From Candidatus Aminicenantota bacterium (lineage in GTDB: Bacteria > Acidobacteriota > Aminicenantia > Aminicenantales > Aminicenantaceae): a stretch of DNA of 13,043 bases. The stretch spans positions 1-13,043 of the forward strand of contig JAFGNQ010000253.1 in the NCBI GenBank assembly GCA_016926925.1, given 5' to 3'. The notes under the pieces were generated by a model. That model made no database searches. It saw only the letters and a program-made list of their open reading frames with translations, and was not told where the DNA came from. Positions 6,095-11,887 of this stretch are shown piece after piece; positions within the stretch are counted from its first letter, which is position 1, and each line of letters begins with the position of its first letter. Made by a program: the position numbers and the translations under genes.

Positions 6095-9000
6095 TCATCC
6101 TCCTTTCAGCCTGATGCTTTCGAGGTCGCATCTCAGGCATCTTTTTGCCTCGTTGACGGCCGATTGTGCGGTCAGACCGAGTTCGACTTCCTTAAAATTA
6201 CCCCGTCTTTCCTCAACGATGAGCTTCGGCATTTCGGGCCTGCGGAGTTCGGCCTGCTTTTCGAAATCGATTTCCACGGGCGGCACCTCCAATCTGGCGG
6301 AAGTGGGATGGTATTCCCTGGCGAGGTTTTTCTCATTGAGGTATCGATGTATGGACTCGGCAGCAATTTTTCCATGATGCATGGCCTCGATGACTGTACC
6401 CGGCCCTGTCACAACATCGCCGCCGGCGAAAATCCCGGGGATGTTGGTGGCCATCGTCTCTCCATCGATTTCGATAGTATTCCATCTGGACAACCGCATC
6501 CCGGACATGCCTTCCATGAAGGCAAGATCCGGCTCCTGTCCGATAGCGGGGATGAGAGTGTCGATTTCCATCTCAAATTCACTTCCTGCGACTGGCTTGG
6601 GCTTTCTTCTTCCTGAGTCGTCAAATTGTTCGAGCAGCATGCGGTGGCATTTGATCTTGCTAAGTCTTCCATTTTCGGAAATGGCTTCGATCGGCAGAGT
6701 AAGGTATTCGATCTTGATGCCTTCTTCGATGGCTTCATCGATCTCTTCTCTGTTGGCCGGCATTTCATCCCGGGTCCTTCGGTAGAGGATCGTAACATCC
6801 GCACCCAATCGCCATGCAGTCCGTGCTGAATCAAAGGCCGTGTTTCCCCCGCCGACGACCACAACTTTCTTCCCGATTTTCCCTTCCCCCTCCAGGTTGT
6901 ATTTTTTCAGGAATTCAATCGGGTCGATGACTCCTTCCGTATCTTCTCCCGGGATACCCAATTTCATATTCACGGGAGCGCCGGCTGCGATGAAAACGGC
7001 CTTAAACCCCTGCTTCTTGAGATCATCGATAGTCAGATCTGTGCCGATACGGGTGTTGGTTTGGATCTTAACACCCAGGTCTTTTATATTGTCGATTTCG
7101 GAGAAAAGAATCTCATTCGGGAGTCTGTACTCAGGAATTCCCCAGGATAGCATTCCTCCGGGGATGGATTCGGCCTCGAATATAGTGACGTCATAGCCTC
7201 GTTTCCCCAATTCCCATCCAGCCATCAATCCGGAAGGCCCTGAGCCCACGATGGCCACTTTTTTATCACGTTTTCCCTCGACTTTGACTTTGGGTATCCC
7301 GCCGTTGTTTCTTGCGTAATCGGTGACAAAACGCTTGAGGTCACGGATGGCGATGGGTTTGTCGAACTGTCCCAGCTTGCATGTCGTTTCGCAGGGGTGA
7401 TGGCATACGCGAGCGCAAACGCTGGGTAGGGGATTGGACCAAACATTGACTTCGAGGGCATCGTCGAATTTGCCTTGGGCGATTAGGGCAACATAAGAAC
7501 TGGCCTCTGTTTCGATCGGACACTTATGGTGGCAGGGAGAGTTGACCAAAAAATTGCATACACCCGAATCACATCTCTTGTATTTGATGTGAGCCTCATA
7601 CTCGTCCTTGAAATAGCGGTAGGTTGAAAGGAAGGGATTGGGTGCAGTCTTTCCCAGTCCGCAGAGAGCCGTCTCTTTGATGGTCAGTGCCAGGTCGGTC
7701 AGGGCGTCGAGGTCTTCCATTTCCGCTCGGCCCTCCTTGATTTTGGTGAGGTATTCGAGCATTTGGGGGATTCCTTCGCGGCAGGGCGTGCATTTACCGC
7801 AGGACTCGTCTTTGACGAAAGTCAGAAAGAAGTGGGCTAAATCGACCATGCAGGTGTTTTCATCGGTGACGACCATGCCCCCGGAACCCATCATGGCACC
7901 GGCGTCCGTGAGGCTTTCGTAGTCGATGGGCAGATTGAGGAGTTTTGCCGGAATGCATCCTCCCGACGGACCGCCGATCTGTACGGCCTTGAACTTTCGA
8001 TCGTCTTGAATACCTCCGCAGATGTCGAAAATGATCTCGCCCAAAGTGGTCCCCATCGGGACCTCGACCAATCCCGTATTTTTGACTTTCCCAACCACAG
8101 AGAACACTTTGGTTCCCTTGCTTGTTTCGGTTCCGATGGAGGAGAACCAGTCCGATCCACGGTTGATGATAACGGGGACATTGGCCCAGGTCTCTACGTT
8201 ATTGATATTGGTGGGCTTCCCCCAGAGTCCGCTCTCCGCCGGATATGGGGGACGCGGTCGGGGCTCTCCCAGATGTCCTTCGATGGAGGAGATCAGCGAA
8301 GTTTCTTCGCCGCAGACAAAGGCGCCTGCACCACGGATGACCCGCACGTCGAAAGTGAAGTCCGATCCGAGGATATTCTCGCCCAGAAGTCCGTAATCTC
8401 TTGCCTGCTCTATGGCTTTGCCCATGCGCTGGACGGCGATGGGGTACTCGTTCCGGATGTAGACAAATCCTTCGGCGGCTCCTATGGCTCTGGCTCCTAT
8501 GAGCATCCCCTCCAGAACCGAATGGGGATCGGATTCGATAATGCTGCGGTCCATATAAGCCCCGGGATCCCCTTCGTCGGCGTTGCAGATGATATATTTT
8601 TTATCTCCTGAAGCATCTCTGACAAGTCCCCATTTGACACCGGTGGGAAATCCTGCACCTCCGCGGCCCCTCAGACCGGACAGCTTAACCTCCTCGATGA
8701 TCCCTTCGGGTGTCATCTTTGTGAGTGCCTTGGTTATGGCCATATAGCCATCCCGGGCGATATAGTCATTGATCTTTTCGGCGTCGATCAAGCCCCGGTT
8801 TCTGAGGGCGACAAGTATCTGCTTCTTGAAGAAACTGAGGTCGCTGATTTTGGGGATATGCGATTCTTCGGCCGGCGGAATGAACATGAGGCTCTTGACA
8901 GGCCGCCCTTTCAGGAAGTGTTCCTCCGTAAGATAGGGGATGTCTTCCACTTTGAGATGGTTGTAGTAGATATTTTCGGGCTTGACGATGAGAACGGGGC

Positions 9001-9169
9001 CCGTATCACAGAGTCCGTTACAGCCCGAGGTTGTGACCTCGATTTCATTTTCGAGCCCCTTTTTCTTCAGCTCGCTCTCGAGCGCATTCTTGATTTGGAA
9101 AGAATGATTGGAGACGCAAGCCGATCCGCCGCAAACGACCAGTTGCATTCGGTGATGTTTTTTGCTCAT
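6095..9169 (-). CDS. NuoF/HndC-type NADH flavoprotein fused to GltD/NfnB-type oxidoreductase
   Basis: A 1024-residue multidomain electron-transfer protein. Residues 8-90 are a thioredoxin-like [2Fe-2S] ferredoxin (C13, C18, C50 and C54). Residues 115-520 are a NuoF module: 'SGLRGRGGAGFPTGVKW' (164-180) and 'CNADEGDPGAYMDR' (195-208) for NADH and FMN, an SLBB-like region, and [4Fe-4S] ligands C457, C460, C463 and C503. From about 533 on it is GltD/NfnB-like: Cys at 533, 538, 546, 550, 585, 589, 593 and 597 match the cluster-binding N-terminal domain, 'VGSGPSG' (641-647) binds FAD, 'VVGGGNTAFDSARTAWRLGA' (771-790) then 'YRR' binds a pyridine nucleotide, probably NADPH, and 'GIFAGGDVVTGPGTVIEAM' (912-930) is the second FAD motif. 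The tail ends 'RCLRCD'. The usual HndC C-terminal ferredoxin is replaced by the second flavoprotein. AGGAG lies 7 bases before the ATG, 11 bases after the HndB-like gene. I infer a soluble NADH/NADPH/ferredoxin transhydrogenase, possibly bifurcating. Confidence 0.93.
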   Translation of the reverse strand: MSKKHHRMQLVVCGGSACVSNHSFQIKNALESELKKKGLENEIEVTTSGCNGLCDTGPVLIVKPENIYYNHLKVEDIPYLTEEHFLKGRPVKSLMFIPPAEESHIPKISDLSFFKKQILVALRNRGLIDAEKINDYIARDGYMAITKALTKMTPEGIIEEVKLSGLRGRGGAGFPTGVKWGLVRDASGDKKYIICNADEGDPGAYMDRSIIESDPHSVLEGMLIGARAIGAAEGFVYIRNEYPIAVQRMGKAIEQARDYGLLGENILGSDFTFDVRVIRGAGAFVCGEETSLISSIEGHLGEPRPRPPYPAESGLWGKPTNINNVETWANVPVIINRGSDWFSSIGTETSKGTKVFSVVGKVKNTGLVEVPMGTTLGEIIFDICGGIQDDRKFKAVQIGGPSGGCIPAKLLNLPIDYESLTDAGAMMGSGGMVVTDENTCMVDLAHFFLTFVKDESCGKCTPCREGIPQMLEYLTKIKEGRAEMEDLDALTDLALTIKETALCGLGKTAPNPFLSTYRYFKDEYEAHIKYKRCDSGVCNFLVNSPCHHKCPIETEASSYVALIAQGKFDDALEVNVWSNPLPSVCARVCHHPCETTCKLGQFDKPIAIRDLKRFVTDYARNNGGIPKVKVEGKRDKKVAIVGSGPSGLMAGWELGKRGYDVTIFEAESIPGGMLSWGIPEYRLPNEILFSEIDNIKDLGVKIQTNTRIGTDLTIDDLKKQGFKAVFIAAGAPVNMKLGIPGEDTEGVIDPIEFLKKYNLEGEGKIGKKVVVVGGGNTAFDSARTAWRLGADVTILYRRTRDEMPANREEIDEAIEEGIKIEYLTLPIEAISENGRLSKIKCHRMLLEQFDDSGRRKPKPVAGSEFEMEIDTLIPAIGQEPDLAFMEGMSGMRLSRWNTIEIDGETMATNIPGIFAGGDVVTGPGTVIEAMHHGKIAAESIHRYLNEKNLAREYHPTSARLEVPPVEIDFEKQAELRRPEMPKLIVEERRGNFKEVELGLTAQSAVNEAKRCLRCDLESIRLKGG

Positions 9170-9180
9170 TATTTTCTCCT

Positions 9181-9564
9181 TTAGATGGATCTCTCGCTGC
9201 CTACGGCGAGTGCGTACTCCATGACCGGTTCGGTGCCCATGACGTGGCGTTCGAAGATGACCTTGGTTTTTTCCGGCGTTAAATCGATGTATTTGACTGG
9301 GATTTTTCCGGCGAATTCGATTGTCGCCATGGGCTCATGACTGCAAAGGCCCGCACAGCCTGAAGTGGTCAGGAAAACATCCTTTACATCTTTTTCTTCC
9401 ATTTCTTTCATCATGGTGTTCATGATGTCTCTGGCTCCTGCTGCAATTCCGCAAGTTCCCATGTGGACGGTCACTTTTGCTTTATAGGGGCCATCTTTGC
9501 TCAGGATGCCGCCCTTCGTTTTTTCTCTGATCTTTTGAAGATCATCAATGGTCAGTTTTGGCAT
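9181..9564 (-). CDS. HndB-like thioredoxin-fold [2Fe-2S] ferredoxin-domain protein
   Basis: A 127-residue protein matching the small ferredoxin-like subunit HndB of NADP-reducing hydrogenase HndABCD. 'VHMGTCGIAAGARDIM' (33-48) and 'TTSGCAGLCSHEP' (66-78) are the family signatures. Only three cysteines exist (C38, C70 and C74), one short of the four that normally bind a [2Fe-2S] cluster. I believe this is usual for the HndB branch, but it leaves cluster binding open. AGGAGG sits 8 bases before the ATG. It is the first gene of the redox operon and is followed after 11 bases by the NuoF-GltD gene, so it is likely a partner subunit passing electrons to or from that flavoprotein. No NuoE/HndA and no hydrogenase catalytic subunit accompany it in this window. 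Confidence 0.88.
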   Translation of the reverse strand: MPKLTIDDLQKIREKTKGGILSKDGPYKAKVTVHMGTCGIAAGARDIMNTMMKEMEEKDVKDVFLTTSGCAGLCSHEPMATIEFAGKIPVKYIDLTPEKTKVIFERHVMGTEPVMEYALAVGSERSI

Positions 9565-9604
9565 TGAATTTTCCTCCTTTTATTTATTCAGGATCATAAG
9601 CAGC

Positions 9605-9687
9605 CAATCTCTTTTTTGAGATTGAACGATCAATCCTTTGTTTGCAGGTATCCCCGTCTTTAAGTGATATTGCCGATTGGAGATTGG
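9605..9687 (-). promoter_or_regulatory. leader with mutually exclusive hairpins, or operator repeats
   Basis: On the minus strand CAATCTC occurs at 9686-9680 and again at 9624-9618, and its complement GAGATTG at 9611-9605. The second copy pairs with GAGATTG across an A6 loop (7 bp). The same copy can instead pair with GATTG just upstream (GATTG-ATCGTT-CAATC). The first copy (CCAATCTC) can pair with GAGATTGG over 8 bp. The last arm ends 41 bases before the HndB-like start. This could be a switching 5' leader or a set of operator half-sites for the divergent XRE protein. Confidence 0.4.
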
Positions 9688-9728
9688 GTTTCAATTATGC
9701 TCCATCATATAAATTAGCATCACATATA

Positions 9729-9756
9729 AATTTATAAGAAATTATTTATCTGTCAA
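9729..9756 (-). promoter_or_regulatory. predicted promoter of the redox operon
   Basis: On the minus strand a perfect TTGACA (9756-9751) is followed after 16 bases by TAAATT (9734-9729), a four-of-six -10 match in very AT-rich DNA. The start would be near 9722, giving a leader of about 158 bases before the HndB-like gene. Confidence 0.55.
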
Positions 9757-9837
9757 GTTAATTTTTCAGAAAAAGATAAAAACGGGCTTTTTTTTATTCC
9801 TTCCCAGAGGAAGCTAAGGGGAAAGGGGCGGAAGCTG

Positions 9838-9866
9838 TTGATTAATTAAATTATTTGTGGTATTAA
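9838..9866 (+). promoter_or_regulatory. predicted promoter of the XRE regulator
   Basis: TTGATT (9838-9843), a 17-base spacer and TATTAA (9861-9866) precede the regulator gene by about 30 bases, and AAGGAA (9884-9889) gives its ribosome site. The surroundings are AT-rich, so chance matches are possible. Confidence 0.45.
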
Positions 9867-9872
9867 TTTAAT
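9845..9872. promoter_or_regulatory. inverted repeat over the XRE promoter, candidate operator
   Basis: ATTAAATTA (9845-9853) and TAATTTAAT (9864-9872) are perfect 9-bp inverted arms separated by 10 bases, covering part of the spacer and the whole -10 box. The one-turn centre-to-centre geometry suits a dimeric HTH protein and suggests autorepression, but low sequence complexity weakens the case. Confidence 0.4.
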
Positions 9873-9896
9873 CTGAATTTGATAAGGAATTGATTT

Positions 9897-10235
9897 ATGC
9901 CTTTCGGTCTCAAGGATTTGGGTGCCAACATCATAAAAATCCGCAAATCGCGTCCGAGCCGCATTAAGCCCGGAAAACCGATGCTCCAGCGCGAACTGGC
10001 AGAACTGTCGAACATCCCGGCATCCAGTCTGTGCAATATCGAAAACGGAAAATACAATAATCCGACTTGGGAAATTCTATCGAAAATTGCTGATGGCTTG
10101 GACTGTGATATCTCGTACTTTTTTGTAGAGCCTGAAAGACATGTCTCTCCCTACCAACTCGCCCTTAACGAGATGATTGAAATGATCATCCGGGAGAGGC
10201 TGGCGAGTATCCTGGAAGAAAGCCGAACCAAATAA
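9897..10235 (+). CDS. XRE-family HTH transcriptional regulator
   Basis: A 112-residue protein with one helix-turn-helix of the XRE/Cro type. The pattern 'LQRELAELSNIPASSLCNIE' (30-49) followed by 'NGKYNNPTWEILSKIADGL' (50-68) and 'CDISYFF' (70-76) is the standard layout of this domain. Helix 1 and helix 2 are separated by a longer basic segment ('RKSRPSRIKPGKP', 16-28) than usual. A short helical C-terminal part (86-107) may dimerise. AAGGAA lies 7 bases before the ATG. It is transcribed away from the redox operon and shares its intergenic region, so I infer control of itself and perhaps of the ferredoxin and NuoF-GltD genes. No metal or ligand site is recognisable. The stop codon lies directly against the left end of a repeat element. 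Confidence 0.88.
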   Translation: MPFGLKDLGANIIKIRKSRPSRIKPGKPMLQRELAELSNIPASSLCNIENGKYNNPTWEILSKIADGLDCDISYFFVEPERHVSPYQLALNEMIEMIIRERLASILEESRTK

Positions 10236-10317
10236 CCTGGGTTATTCATAAAAACCACCGACCTTTTTTCCCAAAAAACGTTTATACTTAATTGTCAGTG
10301 GTTTTTACCTTACAGGC
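10236..10317. repeat. structured repeat unit A (82 bp)
   Basis: It begins CCTGGGTTATTCATAAAAAC and ends GGTTTTTACCTTACAGGC. The arms ACCACCGAC and GTCAGTGGT, with flanking A- and T-runs, form a long-loop hairpin. The loop contains a second hairpin, TTTTTT-CCC-AAAAAA (10264-10278). With runs of T after the stem on either strand it could act as a terminator between the convergent XRE and kinase genes. A diverged copy lies 114 bases further on. Confidence 0.7.
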
Positions 10318-10428
10318 GAGCCGATCTCACAACAAAGGCTTCGTTGCAGCCCATTCGGCGTAGTTGACTACAGCCTCTTGGGCCACTGCCTTGCCTTTGC
10401 CGCGATTTCGACTCGTGAATAACCCAGG
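10236..10428. mobile_element. 193-bp MITE-like element with 13-bp terminal inverted repeats
   Basis: CCTGGGTTATTCA (10236-10248) and TGAATAACCCAGG (10416-10428) are perfect 13-bp terminal inverted repeats. The left third is the structured unit described separately, and the rest (10318-10415) is non-repetitive. The element is far too short for a transposase. On the minus strand the frame just inside the right terminal repeat is open to a TGA at 10329-10327 ('AVAQEAVVNYAEWAATKPLL' at its end), perhaps a remnant of a transposase C-terminus. The CCTxGxTT start recalls IS1380-family ends, from memory only. No target duplication is visible: the left end abuts the XRE stop codon and the right end is two bases from another left end. 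Confidence 0.6.
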
Positions 10429-10430
10429 GG

Positions 10431-10511
10431 CCTGGATTATTCATAAAAACCGCCGACACCAACAATTCAAAGAAATTTCATTTACCTGCCGGCGTTTTTT
10501 ACCCTACAGGC
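10431..10511. repeat. structured repeat unit B (81 bp)
   Basis: It begins CCTGGATTATTCATAAAAAC and ends with TTTTTTACCCTACAGGC, matching unit A at both ends but not in the middle. The stem arms are ACCGCCGAC and GCCGGCGTT, with T6 after the right arm. The central loop is different from that of unit A and contains GAAATTTC. Its last base is the first base of the complement of the kinase stop codon (TAG, 10513-10511). Its left end forms an imperfect palindrome with the right terminal repeat of the 193-bp element. Confidence 0.7.
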
Positions 10512-11887
10512 TAAAAGAAAATTGTGAATGTTGTTCCGCCCCGTCTGTCCAGTCTGATTGTGCCTTGCAGTTGGGCTACAAGGTCATTGACGATTTGCAT
10601 TCCCAGTGAATCGGGATTTTGATAGTTCAAGTCTTTTGGGAAGCCGATTCCGTTGTCACTTACGATCAAAGCATGTCTCTTCTCGCCTTCCTTGCGAAAA
10701 ATGAGTGTGATTTTTCCATCTGCCCCTTTTGGGAATGCGTATTTCAGTGCGTTCGAGACAAGCTCGCTGATGATCAGACCGCATGGGATGGCGGTTTTGA
10801 TATCGAGGAAGATTTGGTCTGCATTGACACGCAGGATGATACGATTGGAATCGATTTCATAGGACCGCATCAGGCGGGCCGTCAGGTTGCGGACGTAGCT
10901 TGCGAAGTCAATTCCGGCCACTTCTTTATAAGCTACGAGTTTTTCATGCATGAGCGCTATGGATCGAACACGATCCCTGCTTTCCTTCATGAGCGGCAAA
11001 GCCTGGCGGTCTTTGATGTATTCTGTTTGCAGGCCCAGAAGGCCGTAGATCAGTTGCAGGTTGTTTTTCACCTTTTTTTGGATGTCCTTAAGCACGATCT
11101 CTTTTTCTTTGAGGCTGGTCTTCATCCGGCTTTCCAGCTTTTTTCTGTAGGTGATGTCGTGCAAGATGCCGATGAAGCACGTGTTCCCTTTGAGTTTCCA
11201 AGGAGTCAAGGAAAGTTCCACCGGAATTCGGCTCCAATCCTTCTTGATCGCAATGATCTCCATCCATTGCCCGCTTATCGGGGATCTGCCCGAAGAAATC
11301 AAATCTTGAATTCCATCTAAAAGTTTTTTGTCGGTTCCTTCCGACAAGATGAATGTCAGCGGTTTTCCTGCGGCGTCTTCAGCCGTGTATCCGAACAAAT
11401 TTTCGGCTCCTGAGTTCCAGAAGAATATGTTGCCAGCGCTGTCAGCCAAAATAATTCCCTCATCGATGTTTTCCGCCAGGAGGCGCCAGTCTTTTTCCGA
11501 CTCTTTGAGTTTCCTGGAAATGGAGGCGTTGTACAGTGCGATCTCGATGGCGGCCTTCAGCCCGCTCTCCTGATATGGTTTGATGATGTATCCGAAGGGT
11601 TCAACATCTTTTGCCCTCTTGATGTATCGATCGTCTCCGTAAGCTGTCAGGAAAACGACGGGAATGCTCCACTCTTTTTTTATCCGGTCAGCCGCATCGA
11701 TTCCATCCCATTTTCCCGGCATGACGATATCCATCAGGATCAAGTCCGGCAATTTTTCACCGGCCATCCGGACGGCTTCTTCTCCGGATGATGCGCTTCC
11801 GACGATTTCATATCCCATTTGTGTCAACCGCTCTTCGAGCTGTGTTGTGATTGTGGCTTCATCATCAACGACCATGATTCGTGACAT
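10511..11887 (-). CDS. REC-PAS-HisKA_2-HATPase protein lacking the phosphoacceptor His
   Basis: A 458-residue cytoplasmic signalling protein. Residues 3-120 are a complete receiver domain with acidic pocket D8 and D9, phosphoacceptor D53 in 'LILMDIVMPG', T81 and K103. A PAS domain covers about 134-245. A HisKA_2-type dimerisation domain (258-320) and an HATPase (360-458) follow, with the N-box 'ELVSNALKYAF' (E375, N379), G1 'DNGIGF' (411-416) and G2 'SLGMQIV' (427-433). The family motif is normally 'EIHHRVKNNLQ', but here it reads 'DIQKKVKNNLQ', so the two histidines are Gln270 and Lys271 (codons at 11080-11075). ATP binding looks intact but autophosphorylation at the usual site is not possible. 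GGAGG lies about 10 bases before the ATG, which overlaps the end of the upstream kinase gene by 23 bases, so the two are translationally coupled. The upstream kinase is the natural donor for D53. The stop codon abuts repeat unit B. Confidence 0.9.
   Translation of the reverse strand: MSRIMVVDDEATITTQLEERLTQMGYEIVGSASSGEEAVRMAGEKLPDLILMDIVMPGKWDGIDAADRIKKEWSIPVVFLTAYGDDRYIKRAKDVEPFGYIIKPYQESGLKAAIEIALYNASISRKLKESEKDWRLLAENIDEGIILADSAGNIFFWNSGAENLFGYTAEDAAGKPLTFILSEGTDKKLLDGIQDLISSGRSPISGQWMEIIAIKKDWSRIPVELSLTPWKLKGNTCFIGILHDITYRKKLESRMKTSLKEKEIVLKDIQKKVKNNLQLIYGLLGLQTEYIKDRQALPLMKESRDRVRSIALMHEKLVAYKEVAGIDFASYVRNLTARLMRSYEIDSNRIILRVNADQIFLDIKTAIPCGLIISELVSNALKYAFPKGADGKITLIFRKEGEKRHALIVSDNGIGFPKDLNYQNPDSLGMQIVNDLVAQLQGTIRLDRRGGTTFTIFF

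Larger units (their letters stand above)
9565..9896. other. divergent promoter region between redox operon and XRE regulator
   Basis: These 332 AT-rich bases hold a minus-strand promoter, a roughly 158-base leader with repeated GAGATTG/CAATCTC segments, and a plus-strand promoter with an inverted repeat over its -10 box. Between the two promoters (9757-9837) a short CTTCC/GGAAG hairpin and an A-run/T-run pair are visible but do not form a convincing terminator. No open frame here looks real. Confidence 0.7.

Noticed and set aside
8006..8611. 201-residue plus-strand open frame antisense to the NuoF module
   Set aside because: It mirrors highly conserved NuoF codons and shows no independent coding signs.
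9779..9815. A-run/T-run pair and CTTCC/GGAAG hairpin as a terminator
   Set aside because: Both lie between two divergent promoters where no transcript needs to end, and neither has a GC-rich stem followed by a T-run on a useful strand.
10327..10420. Minus-strand open frame inside the 193-bp element ending 'WAATKPLL'
   Set aside because: Too short to call a gene and without a start; kept only as a possible transposase remnant in the element description.
10236..10511. CRISPR array or integron attC sites
   Set aside because: There are only two diverged copies with inverted-repeat ends, no regular spacing of identical repeats, and no cas genes or integrase nearby.
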